Source of the DNA: Bugula neritina
Lineage: Eukaryota; Bryozoa; Gymnolaemata; Cheilostomatida; Bugulidae
DNA length: 64,000 bases
Reading direction: 5' to 3'
Assembly (NCBI GenBank): GCA_964035545.1
Contig: OZ037767.1
Location: forward strand, 31,176,128-31,240,127
Below, piece by piece: positions 11,379 to 24,100 of the stretch. The notes beneath the pieces were generated by a model that worked only from the letters and a program-made list of their open reading frames with translations, did not search any database and was not told the DNA's origin. Each line of letters opens with the position of its first letter. Position 1 is the first letter of the stretch. Made by a program: the position numbers and the translations under genes.

Positions 11379-13450
11379 TCAAAGGTTGCAGTCTCCGGTT
11401 GTCGGCACATCTGAAGCGTTCTGAACCGGCTCAGGTCTAATTTCTGGTTCAACAGTTTGTACTTGAGTGGTCTCGAACTCGGCCTGGATTGCCGAGACAT
11501 GTTTGGGCTTTTTTCTTAGGGTATCTAAAAGCAATCATCAGCTGTGAAAGATATGTGATGACTGTCAGCAAACACAGAAAATAATACATCCTAATGTAAT
11601 GTAACTTTGGAGCCATTTTCCTGTTGCTAGTATTTAGAGGAACTTACAATGTCTCAACTCACCGCATGTTATACAATGCCTCAACTCACCGCATGTTATA
11701 CAATATCTCAACTCACCGCATCTTATAAGATGTAGACATCTACAGAACGTGCATGTTGGGTTTGGGCTGCCAAAGCTGTAACTCGAGGAACATTTACAGC
11801 ACCTTTTCCAGCAGAGACACAGCACGATGGCGAGGATGATGGCGATGGCGACAATCACTGCGGATATGCTCAACAGTGGAATTGCATAGGGAGGTAGGCT
11901 TGAATCTGCAGGTAGTACGTCAGGTAAAGGGTTATCTGATGAGGGAGTCGTACTCCGACTAGGGAAGGAGCAATAGACACCTCGGTAATCTGTAGTAAAA
12001 TAAGAAAAATAATCTATCAAGCTTGGGGAGATTACTCCAAATTAATCCTAAATAATCCAGTAGCTCATACAATTTTGACTGTCTAGGAGTATCAGTATAG
12101 AAACAAAGAGGGGAGAAGGGGGAGATAGGAAAAGGGTCACTAAGTAAAAGCATTAAGATTCTAAACAAATGACAGCTAAACTTTTTTCTCTAAAAGTAAA
12201 AAGTTTAGTATCTCGGCTTTTCAGTAGTTATTGCCACATTGCTTGCAGGAAATGAAAACTAGCAATAGCCAACAGCTCAATAAGTAATAATTGTTTATGT
12301 TTAAAATCACTAGTCAACAATGAAATAGAAGATATGCAGCTAAGATTAATAATACATGGCATTGCTAGAAAATGGTAAACTAGTGCAAAATGTTTAAAAA
12401 ATAAAACAGGAATTGAAAGTAATCAACTAATTAGAATTGGGGATGGTTTGGAGTTGTCACACTGATAGGAGGGTTTATTTCCACACCATACATTATAAAA
12501 CTAGAAGACTGCCGCGAGATAATAGGCCAGCTCCTAGCTCACTACTAAAGTTGCGTTTGTACCTCAGCTGAAAAAAGTACCGAGTTTAGGTTAATAACGC
12601 TTTTCCGGGTACCCCTTTATAGTCAAACTTAAACTCGTTGAAATCATATTGATGCGGTTGCTCACTTTCTGAAATTGAAATTTGACTCGCATAATAGCTA
12701 TTTGATGCCCTTTGTAAATGTCGTGAATTAGTGAAGCGGAAAGCATAAAAGCGATAATTGAGAAAGCGTAGGCTATATAATTAAGTACGTTGTCTAATCG
12801 CTAAAGTAATAACTAAATAACGATGTTTACAAGGAGTTATTACTCTTATTCCAAAATTGGCCGATTAAGTTATCACAGTACAAAAATTTCAACGAGTGGC
12901 TTTTACAATGCAATGCAACTCGGAGAAATTTCAACCCGGCCAAATTGAAATTTTAACCGAAAATAGTGAAGGTATAAACGCAACTTATCAGAAACGAAGG
13001 ACGAAGTGAAAGCAGCAAAGTACTCTACCTGAAATACCGTATAGACACTAACCTGGACAGGACGTATTGCACACATCTAGCACACTCTCATCTCCTGGGT
13101 CAGAAGGCAAATCATTGCAGATATCAAAACACGGGAGAGTATTTTCATATCCGTCATTATAGCACTTGTCGCCAATCAGAGTAATATTTTGTTCACACTG
13201 CGAGACAGTAAACTTGGGGCAGAGTAGATGGGTGCTAGAAAGAAGAATTCACACATCAATGTATGACAGTTTATTTAAACTTTTTTATGTGAATAAAGTA
13301 AGACATGAGAACTCGGCGACATTTAATAAGAGTCCATGTACTTAGGTCAGACAACTTCTGAGAACTATGAGAAAATACTGAATCAACCCACCTGGTAGTC
13401 ATAGTGACACAGATATAAGTGTAGAGTAGAACTAGGAATAGATTTTGTCC
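11379..13450 (-). CDS. type I membrane protein with Cys-rich ectodomain
   Basis: Four exons join in phase. 13392 back to about 13450 (donor ACCAG|GTGGGT) encodes a hydrophobic signal-like stretch, LFLVLLYTYICVTMTTS. 13234-13053 (acceptor TTTCTAG, donor CCAG|GTTAGT) encodes a domain with eight cysteines. 11989-11717 (acceptor CTACAG, donor TGCG|GTGAGT) encodes a Ser/Thr/Pro stalk, one transmembrane helix (LLSISAVIVAIAIILAIVLC) and a palmitoylation-like juxtamembrane run, WKRCCKC. 11524-11379 (acceptor TTTTAG, stop TGA) encodes an acidic cytoplasmic tail. The initiator is not fixed: an in-frame TGA lies just before the signal-like stretch, so a short upstream exon is likely. I do not recognise the ectodomain. 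It looks like a small cell-surface receptor or adhesion protein. Confidence 0.6.
11640..11720 (-). repeat. 27-bp repeat carrying a splice donor
   Basis: Three copies of ATGCGGTGAGTTGAG plus 12 more bases on the minus strand. The first copy contains the exon end and authentic donor (TGCG|GTGAGT) of the transmembrane exon; the others repeat it in the intron. Confidence 0.85.
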
Positions 13451-13455
13451 TCAAA

Positions 13456-14810
13456 TCTATAAATAAAACTCAATAAATTAGATATAAAATGTATATTTCA
13501 CAGCGGTATTGTAATGATCTATTGTGACAAATTTAGCAATCACCATCACTTAAAATATAAAGAAGAATTCATTATTTTATGAACACCTCAAGGCCAGTAC
13601 TGACAGACGATAAAATATACAAGTACAAGAAACAGTTCTCCTTAAAATCTAAGATTTACGGCAAAAACTTTAGAAACGGCTTCTATTTACAACATATCAA
13701 TAACTTGTATAACTATAGTATAATTGCTAATAATGAGTGATTACATATACTACATTGCTTATGATTCAACAATAATTTAGTAGCAGATATTTATATTGAG
13801 TTGGGTAATTAATTCACAGTACCATCACAATCACTTGATCTACCACACCTAGTAGCCTTGTAATGATTAATATTGTGGTTGCAAGGGCTAGTAGATCTGA
13901 GTAAACTCTATAGAGTAGCAGCTAAAGAAATTCTACTTATAATCTTAATTTATTCTCAGTTTGAACTGAAAGTATAATAACTAATTGGGTGCATGGGTTT
14001 TACTTTTCAGAGTTGTCTTCTCTCGACCACACTTCATAAACAATTAGGTTTTTATTGAGCTACATTCGTATGGCTATTATTATTAACTTTAGTACAGCTA
14101 TAGAATCAGCAAGTCTCAGCAACTTAAGTAATATTACATGTTTTGTTTTCTTAATTATGGTTAAGAATTATGATATACCATTACACCACTTCACTCTGCT
14201 AGTAGTTTAGATGATTTTACACAATACTGATAAGTCCCTCTTTATATCTTACTACTACTAGTAGCATAGGTCTAGGTTTCTAGGAGCTTAAGGAAATACA
14301 AGACAAAAACATTTTTGTGTGAGTGTAGCTCAGTGTAGTTTGACGTTATGTTCATTGTTCAAGTTGAGTAAGTGAAGGTGGGCCAGAGATTTTTAATTTA
14401 GCAAGTGGATGAGTCAACAAGAATCATATTTTAAATCATGCCGACTATTGACTGTAGCACTACTACTTGTAGTACCAATACTTATAGACTATAGCTGAGC
14501 CTATAAGTATAATAATAATTACAGTCACATTCAGACTGATAGTGATGCTTGTACTCATTGTACTAGGCATGATAATATAAACGTAGTAGTACACTTATTT
14601 CACAATTGACACCGATCAATAGTGAAGGTTTCACTACAGCTTTGAAAGTTGAAGATGTAACAGTTGGGAAATATTATACTAAATGAGTAAATCTAATAGT
14701 AATACATAATTATAATTAAATAGTCCTGACAACTGATGAGTTATGACTGGCCGGTGTCAGTAGCACCATCAGTATTACTTCATTAGTATTATTATAAATA
14801 TAAGTCCCAT
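13456..14810. other. no supported gene
   Basis: AT-rich intergenic sequence. It may hold the missing first exon of the membrane-protein gene, but no unambiguous ATG-donor pair was found. Confidence 0.4.
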
Positions 14811-15639
14811 ACCCAAACAAGACTCAAAACAGGGCTGTACACTCCATTAAAAATTTAAAGGGTAGAGAAGTATCAGTAACAGATGCCAAATTTGACCCAG
14901 GCCTAGAAACATTAAGAATGTGCAGACAGTCACAGATAACTTCTTTGTTGTGTTGTATTACTGCTAATGAGGATTTATATCCAACCCTAAATAATACCCT
15001 TAAATCTATGAAATCCTCCACCCACAACACGAATACCCATATTAACACCTTCAATGCTATCGCCTGTGATTCGAGCCTGTTGCACACTGTAAGGGGAGGG
15101 GGGATAGTGGCAAACTTCTGAGTCTGGATAGATCTGAGGGTCCCACAACTACTCTCTCCGAGAAGTTTTGGGACTTAACCCAATCAAGATCAAGATCAAG
15201 GACAGCACGAGGATAGGGAAGGACAGGTGAGGATTTTTACAACTATAAGTATAAGTTGACATAATAGTAACTATAAGGCTAACCAGAAACTAAGTCCAAG
15301 TAGTAAGACTGATGAGTAATAGTTAACTATAAGTTACATGAATTCTAAATTCAATTTATATTATTAAAACTAACCATATTACCTTAAAATAATCAACTAG
15401 TATAAATGTAATTGCACCTGTAACTGTTGGTGTAAGTGTATGAAGTCAGTTTCACTAGTACTACTACTAGCGTTGGACCAGCAGTTAACTATGATGCCAA
15501 CACTAGCACAGAGGTCATACACTTGCACAGACAGTAACAAGTGCAACTACATTTATAGATGTTCATAATTATAATTATGAATTAGAACATCAAATTCATT
15601 TTCAGTGACTGCTATGATATATCATATAATTATTTGAGT

Positions 15640-15740
15640 AATAAAATCAATGACAATAGTAATTCAGTAATTGTTATACTTAAAGTCATAGTAATACTAA
15701 GTCTAATAGTAATAGTAATACTAATACTAATTGAGTGATT
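15640..15740. repeat. TAATAGTAATAC low-complexity tract
   Basis: Degenerate trinucleotide-like runs of AATACTAATAGT. The same simple-sequence family recurs at 16625-16800, 31270-31400, 31745-32115 and 54770-55085. Confidence 0.8.
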
Positions 15741-15998
15741 CAAACATTCAATTTCAATGTCAATTAGCACGAAAATTTTCAATCACAAACTCATACTATT
15801 GGTCAGACTTATTGTGATCCCGATAATCTAAACTCTAAGTCATAATCACAATGGGCATGGCACTAAGCCTAAGCCGCCTAGAGTTATGACTTGAAGTTGA
15901 AGTATGGCTATGACCATGACAGCTACTGTTACTATTAGTGTTAGTGTTAGTATCACTAGCACTGCGGTTTATATTGAGTTCAAAAAGTAATTCAAAAT

Positions 15999-16292
15999 AT
16001 GGCCAAGGCTCGAGAACAGCTAAATATAAAAACATTGGAATCACATAGAAAATTAAGCCGTATAAAGTTACTACTTCAATTTCTAGCTAATGGTAATAGT
16101 AATGAAAATGTCTGTGGTGAAATTATTAATAACTTTAATGGACTAACTAAATATCCACCTATCCTAACACGTAACATGTTCAGACATATTCCTCGTTCAT
16201 TACTAGCAAATTCTAACGCACACTTTAATAGTTTCCTTCCCAGGACAATCACTATCAGAGACCTTAGAATCTCTGAAGTTACGCTTCCATAA
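15999..16292 (+). mobile_element. LINE reverse-transcriptase 3' remnant
   Basis: A plus-strand frame whose final third (RNMFRHIPRSLLANSNAHFN followed by SFLPRTITIRDL) matches the 'Y..SFfPRTIrdWN.LP' ending of another class of LINE reverse transcriptases. The expected 'WN.LP' is degraded to 'LRISEVTLP' and the sequence then runs out. It is a decayed, 5'-truncated copy flanked by simple sequence. Confidence 0.6.
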
Positions 16293-16434
16293 CACTCCTC
16301 CGTGAAGGTCTCCTCTTCCCTCTCGAGGGTTGAGAGACTCGACACAGATAATCATAATGATACAGATAGTCACTGTCATACAGATCACTATTAATTTTAA
16401 AGTCACTTATTCAGAATGTTCGAGTCTGCCGCTT

Positions 16435-16449
16435 GGGGGGGGGGGGGGG
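16435..16449 (+). repeat. poly-G tract
   Basis: An uninterrupted run of about 15 G in an otherwise AT-rich region. Confidence 0.9.
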
Positions 16450-16624
16450 TGATGGTGTTACACTAACACTTACTGACTTAGTCTTACAGTTAGTGAGTTG
16501 CTGTTAGAGTAAGCTAGTGTTACAAGCTAGGTAATGTGATAACTGAAAATTGAATATAAAATACTAAATACTAAATAGTAAATAGCAATATCGTTAAATT
16601 TAATACCTATTGATTTCAAATATA

Positions 16625-16800
16625 TTAATAATACTAATTCTAATAGTAATGGACATAGTAATAGTAATACTTATAATTATACTAATACTAATAGTAATAC
16701 TAATATTGAATATATTATATAATCATAATCATAATGATAATGATAAGCAATACCATTAAATTTAATATTATCATTATGATTATATTGATAGGTATTTTCA
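16625..16800. repeat. AT-rich low-complexity tract with inverted symmetry
   Basis: Runs of AATACTAATAGT, then ATCATAATCATAATGATAATG and its near inverse around 16770. Confidence 0.7.
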
Positions 16801-18113
16801 TATATTTATAAGTTATGTATGTTAAATTAGATCAATAGACGCCAAATTTTATGTAACAAATTAACTACTAACTTAACAGTAAACTAGTCTTCTAAGCGCA
16901 AGAATAAATGAATGACAGTATGGTCACACCGGGGCGCGACCATTAACACGCGTGCATTGCTTAGAAGAAAGTGAGAAATTCGGTGCGATTTATTCATATA
17001 ATTATTATAATTATACACCACTCTGGTCCTATCACAAGTTCTAATAAATAGTCACGCCTCTCCAATAGACGGGAAGTTATAACTATAACCCTGTAGTTGT
17101 AGTTTCATTTCAGTGGACTAAACGACAATTATCTCGCCATAGTTCATTCAACAATGACGAGATAATAAAACGCAAAAGAAGGGTTTTCCTATTACATTTG
17201 ACTGCGCAGTGTTATAAAAAATTATTTTAGCCAAATTACTGTGAATGTCATTACAATCTTCAATCTTTCACCGATTTTTCATATTTAGAAAATAAGAATT
17301 TCAGCAATCATACTAATGCTTACTGCTTGTATAAGTTGACATTTTTATTTGGATATATATTCTACATATTATTGTTTGTATATAATTGATATACACACAA
17401 ATGCCACCTTGTATTTTTATGTATCTAATTATAATTAAAACATTCTTTGATTTTATTTTTTCATTTTTCATACTGATATGCTAAAAACCAGTAGTACAAT
17501 CTGCATTCATGTTGAACATGTTTAGGCATGTTCATGTAGACCTGTCTATTCTAACAGAAGTTCATTTGAATAACTCAAGCTCTCACAAGCAATGAAAGAG
17601 GACGAGGTTATATTACCAAAATGCAACAATGTGCTGCTACTATGCCAGATCTACATGAAATGTACAAAAATATATGACTAGACAAAGTGAATTAAAAAAA
17701 CAATTAAAAATGAAAAAGTAAACTTAAAACTGCAGTTGCTCTTAAAATTCCATTCATAGAGAAAATAACACACGAGTCACTGTGTGAAGAGTTGCTATCT
17801 GCTACAAGTCAGGTCATGTAGAGTAGTAGAAGTTGAGTAAGCTAGTCCTCAAGGGGCCCAAACCCTTCTACTACAAGCTATTGCTTCATCATTCAACATG
17901 AGGATAAAAATACGATGAAGATTATTTCAACAAACAGGTTGTGTAGTGTTAACTCATCATAACACAGTTATACACAAGTAGGGATGGCCAGCCCCCAGCC
18001 CGTGTGACAGCATGGTTAGATTATAGGCTATGTAGTTGTGCGATTATGAATCAATTTCATCAAGTCTTAGGTAAGCTACACAAGTTGCCATCAAGTCTTT
18101 TCAAGTTAAAACC
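16801..18113. other. intergenic and 3' flank of DEPDC7-like gene
   Basis: No coding frame is supported. The part next to 18114 is presumably the 3'UTR of the minus-strand DEPDC7-like gene. Confidence 0.45.
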
Positions 18114-21100
18114 CTACGCTATGTCACTAAAGTACTTATTCATGATTTCCGGGTGGTGTTTGTGAAACCCCTTTATGTGTTTCTGCTTCTCCTTCAGAGG
18201 CAAAGTCGTGTCTTCAATAACGTTTTTTACGAGGGAGATGATTGCCGTTTCTGTAGTGGCAGCTTGCTGTGTCTCGTACTCTTGTGGTGTGAGGTTGTCG
18301 CAGAACAGAGTGCCTGGGAGAGAGAGACAGTAGTGAGCAATGGTGAAAGCATGAATAAACTTATTTGATTAATTTAAACACATTTCACCGTGAAACTTTC
18401 CTCTACCACAAACTCCAAGTTAGCATCCTTTACCATAAGCTACATGCAGTGAGATATGCTCTATGATGAACACAATAACAATGGCTTCCCATGTATTCCT
18501 TCAGCTATACATTATCAATCAGGGCTAAGCAGCTCATGCATTAAAGAGGTAGGAAAAGAAGGTTACTACGAGAATAACATGCTACTAGTAAAATATAAAG
18601 TAGAACTATCAATATTTGTGTCAGGTGATCTAAACTCCATACTAATATATGCAGCTAACGGCAATATATTGTAACACTGTACATGATTAATGTCCAATGT
18701 TACATAAGCTGCTGAAACATAAAACATCTAGTAGCTAATTTAACATAAGAGCTTACTTTCATTCAATGCATTTCCAACAAACTATTTCATACAGCAATGT
18801 GAACGCGGCACTCATGAGGTACATAATATGACATGGAGTTAGGCTGATCAGTAACAATGTATAAACCAAATAACGTGATGCACTACTAGAGGAACAGCTA
18901 GTGATGCTAAGTGATGGTAATGAAAAATATACACTGCAAGTGCCTGTATATTATATGACAGGCATCTGGATCTTGAAAGCTGAGGACAAGTGAGAGATTG
19001 ATGCTGCTCCTACTATCAGGGGTAGCAACTTACTAGAAGGGGTAGTAACTTTCTAGAAGGGGTAGTAACTTACTAGGAGTAGGTGTATCATCTCCACTTT
19101 TGACACTTTCCAGGGTCCTTTCTAGAGTCAGTTGAACTGAGCAGGGAACAGATGCTAAGCTGCCAGAGTAGTGCAGCAGCAGCAGCAACAGCACGCGTCT
19201 CTGATTCAACGACAGCAACTTACAGCCTATATAGAATATTCCGGAGAAATCATTGAGAACGCAGTCATTGTTGCTCTGGAAAGAAACACAAATTCCTTAT
19301 AAGATAACAGACTGAAAAGTGTGTGACAATGATTTGCATAGATTATTAATTGATGAGAATTCAAGTGGTAAAGGAAATGAATTTTTCTAGAATACAAGGT
19401 TAATAAACATTAAATAGCGTTAGGTTAACTAGAGCAGAGTTAGTGTATGCTGACAGTGCTAGTGTATGCTGACAGCTAGCTAGTGTATACTGACAGTGCT
19501 AGTGTATACTGACAGTGCTAGTGTATACTGACAGTGCTAGTGTATGCTGACAGTGCTAGTGTATGCTGACAGTGCTAGTGTATACTGACAGTGCTAGTGT
19601 ACGCTGACAGTGCTAGTGTACACTGACAGTGCTAGTGTATGCTGACAGTGCTAGTGTACGCTGACAGCTAGCTAGTGTATACTGACAGTGCTAGTGTACG
19701 CTGACAGTGCTAGTGTATACTGACAGTGCTAGTGTATACTGACAGTGCTAGTGTATACTGACAGTGCTAGTGTACGCTGACAGTGCTAGTGTATACTGAC
19801 AGTGCTAGTGTATACTGACAGTGCTAGTGTACGCTGACAGCTAGCTAGTGTATGCTGACAGTGAGCTACTCACTTGATTGGCTCTAATCTTGGGTTCCGC
19901 TGATTTGCTGACGACATGAAGGAACTGCAGGAGAGTGGAGAGCTCAGCCACCAAGTAGCAAGGCAGCAGCATGGCTGCCAGTCGCATCACAAACATGGCT
20001 CTCTCTTCCTGTGCGGACAGGATGAGACCGAGGACGGCCAGGTGGATCTGCTCGTGACACACAGGAAACAGCGGCTCAGTGCGGGCACGGTAACTCTTTC
20101 GGATTGATCTAAAGTGAAATCGGCTTGAGTACTACCTGAGTATCATGCAGAGTATTACTTGAGTATCATACAGAGTACTGCTTGAGTATAATACAAAGTA
20201 TTACTTGAGTATAATACAGAGTATTACTTGAGTATCATACAGAGTACTACTTCAGTATCATACAGAGTACTACTTGAGAATCATACATGCTAACACTAAG
20301 GTGGAGGGTATACAAAGTTGTCAATTTTCACTCTTCTAATAATCCAATACTGACACATCAATATAAACAGTAGTTTAATCACCCTGATTTCAACATCACT
20401 ACTGCATGTCGTAAGCCGTAAGGTTTAGGCTAAACAAACAAAGTGCCTAGTTGAATGAGTAATCCTTAATTGCATAACTTTGCTTACAAGTAGATTATTT
20501 ATAGTAACACATCACACACCGGAACAACCAAGACACTTGAGGAGTCAACATTGAGTTTGAGATGTTACATTGAAGTAAAAAGGTGCACTACCCTGTGTTG
20601 CTAGAGAAAAGAAAACTTGGCTGTCACACAGAAAACTGAGTAAACACTCAAGTAATTATATTTGTGTTTGATTTTACTGCCAGCAATAAATTAGTCTAGT
20701 TTGAAGTTAAGTCATCCATTTCACTAAGTTGAATTACATGCAATTGGTATAACTAAACTGAAAAGTAAAAAACTGCCCCCTAATTATACAGGTCAAAGGT
20801 CATCATGCCAGTATACATTCTCACAGCACAGCGTGTACACCCCTGTATGTGACAGTGTGTACACCCCTGAATGTGACAGTGTGTACACCCCTGAATGTGA
20901 CAGTGTGTACACCCCTGAATGTGACAGTGTGTACACCCCTGAATGTGGTAGCGTGTAAACCCCTGAATGTGGTAGAGGGCCTCCCAATCAAGGCAGCACT
21001 TCACAAAGTGAGTAAAGGGGATAACTGTGCTAAAAGACTGTGCTCACAGAGCAAAGGGTTGAGTGTCTACAGCACAGCCCTTCCTTCAACTCATCACAAT

Positions 21101-24100
21101 GACCTCTAGTGACTCTGCTAACCACCAGCTAGACCTCTAGACTAGCAACTCATTCAACTGACTATCATATTACTGTAGAGGTACCTGGAGAGTGTCAGTG
21201 GGTACAGCATCAGCTAATACACTCCTAGTTTATATCCAAACTGTTGGACATTATTGACATTGCATCAGCAGGTTCTATTCAATGTTTCAGTTATTTATTG
21301 ACACATTACCTGCAGTTGAGGTAATACATTGCTAACCGGTCAAAGTACATCCTAGAGAGCTAGAAATGAGCAGAATGAACCACCAGCAACTGGTACTGTG
21401 TTACACTCACTTATATAATGCCAACTTGTAGTCTAATTGATTCAGTCCAACTTGATAATCAAATGTTGTCTTGTGTCCGTTTGGCATAAAGTCAAAAACT
21501 TGAATAGCTGTTTGCACCCACATGTCAGCGGCATTCTTTCTACAACATACAGGATGTGCTGAGATAAGATGAGGGTTGCGAGGGTACAGTTGTGAAATGG
21601 AAAGAGTAAAGCAATAAGGAGATGGAATGTCGAGAGCTGACACGAAATCAGAGATTAGGAACATAATTTTCTCCGAGCAACAGCTCATACTCTTTAGTAT
21701 TCACATTACATATATTTTATTTTCCATCATTTCTTTTCAATTTGCTTATAATCGCATGTATAATATAAATGAATGAACAACTGTTAAAGATTACCCACTG
21801 TGATGGTGTTAGTTTAAATTTCTATTAAATTATGGAAAATAGCATAAAACAGCCAAGTTGATACACTTGGTTAGTTGGAGAGTTGAAAGGGTTTTATCAT
21901 CATATAGCTATAGTCTACTTATCTTAGTATCTGGTCAGATATTAATAAACCCAATAAACAAGTCAACACTTGATTATGTTAATCACATTATACAATGTAT
22001 TTCTCTCTCTCTAGCCAACCTATATTCAAGTGTTAGACATTTAATGGAAAGTAGAGCAAAACCATCAACTTTTAGGAATTTTAGAATGGGAGGAGCCACA
22101 CCCACCCCGTCATGTGCTGGGGAGTGTCAAAGAACACAGAGTTGTCATAGCCTGGGCTCTCTTTGCTCTGATTGGAGGAGCAGACTAACCCCTCGAGGAA
22201 GGGCAGGTCTAGGAGCTGAGAGAGTTGGGAGAGGGCTATCTCCTGCTTCATCTCCGATATGGCTGAAACAGTTCAGTTATACAGGTCAATTCTACAGGTC
22301 ACTCAACAGGTCAGTTCTACAGGTCACTCAACAGGTCAGTTCTACAGGCCAATTCTACATATAATAAGCTCTACAGTTTATATTCTACACATCAGTAGGG
22401 GCTAGTAGGGCCAGAGCAAAGCTATGAGCATAGAGCCAGTGTTTACAAACAGGAAATATATTATATTACAGTAGGTGATGCAATACAGGAATTACCAAAC
22501 CTGATGCAACCTGGCTGTCTTGGAGCTAGACTGAAAGTTGAATGTATGTAGATATGTAGGTCAGCAGGGAGATCTCTACTACAGACTAAATACAGTTTTA
22601 AGGTTCATATCCCAACAGAAATGGAGTTTATAGTACAGCCTGAGGCTGGTGAGTTGATAGTGTCAAGTCATGTTGAGTGCACACAATACTAGTTACTATA
22701 CTGAGCTGTATGTACACACAATACTAGTTACAATACTGAGCTGTATGCACACACAAGCCGGAAACTGTGTTTAGCTGATAACTGTCACGACACACACCTG
22801 CAGGGGAGAAGATAACTTCCCCCGTCAACTGAGATAATTTGTGGACAGATTTACTGCTGTGGGAGACATCGTCTACCTGGTGAGCACTTCCAGCTCTCTC
22901 CTTGTTTGACTCGGCACTGAAATATGGTACAGGTGAGGTGTGACTGAGATATGGTACAGGTGAGTGTGACTGAGATATGATACAGGTGAGTGTGACTGAA
23001 ACATTGTACAGGTAAGGTGTGACTGAGATATGATACACTAGAAGTGAGTAAACAATATCCAGTAAGATGTTAGAAATGCAGGTATTGAAAGAAATAGATT
23101 AGTGTAAGCATTAGAGTGGAAACAAAGACAACTTCAGTACAAATGGCTGTATGAAAACAATTACTCAGCAAAATTGGACAAGGTGCCAGACAACTTCCTG
23201 AAGTTTGACCCAGTTTTTACCCAATGTTATATAATATTTAAACAATTATATAATAATTGAATTACTATATAATAATTAAATTATAACATGGTAATTGAGC
23301 ATCTTCACTCAGGAAATTAAGTTACTGCACAATTAATTAATTGGTAGTTGTGATTAATGTTGATATAATACATTTCCACGGTGACTATATTTCTCATCAT
23401 TCAACAGCTTATAAGTTTATACTTAAAGTAAATGTTGTGTAGTGTGTTGGGACATTCACACTGGAGTAACAAAGAGAACCTTAGAGAGAGTTGAACTGGG
23501 AAGTATTACTAATATTGTGTATGCAGAAGATATAACTATAGCAGTCTGCATGGCTGTAGCTAGGCATAGCACATGACTATATCATACGTGTGCAGCGGGC
23601 CGTAGCATAAACCTTTCCAGACTAACAAAGAACATACCATTTCAGAAATTCCAAAAGGTATGGTGTGACACTATTGACCAATAAAGTAAAATGATTGAAC
23701 TAAACTCTGTACCTTATATTTAAATTAATTTTGCCGACAAACTATAATATGATATATCCTGAAAATCTCACGTGCCCAACTTCTATTGCGTATAGGAATA
23801 AGACTTACTGGCTATCACCATGAGCTAACTTGCAGCAGTTCCTTCCAGTCTCAAACTCTGCACCACCTGAATAGAAACATATGATATACCAATGCAGCAT
23901 ATCACAGCAACTATTATGTAATACAGTAAACATTAGAATAATACACAGCATGGGGTACATTGTAGAGAGTAGAGACATGGAATAAGGATGCTCAAGTAAC
24001 ACAATTATCGGACATAAATGTGTAAACATTGTTTCGTAAAACATAATTTAATTTCACTTAAAAAGTTGCTAATTTATGATTGAATATTTAATGAGGAAAA

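Noticed and set aside
14824-15121. Opposed 87- and 67-codon frames
   Set aside because: Neither shows a recognisable family, splice context or consistent composition; possibly ancient retroelement debris but not supportable.
19440-19862. CRISPR-like array
   Set aside because: Units are contiguous 19-mers without unique spacers, inside an animal intron; it is a minisatellite.
20780-21109. Repeat proteins HIQGCTHC and TPLNVTVC
   Set aside because: The 24-bp unit keeps several frames open at once on both strands; no splice or family support.
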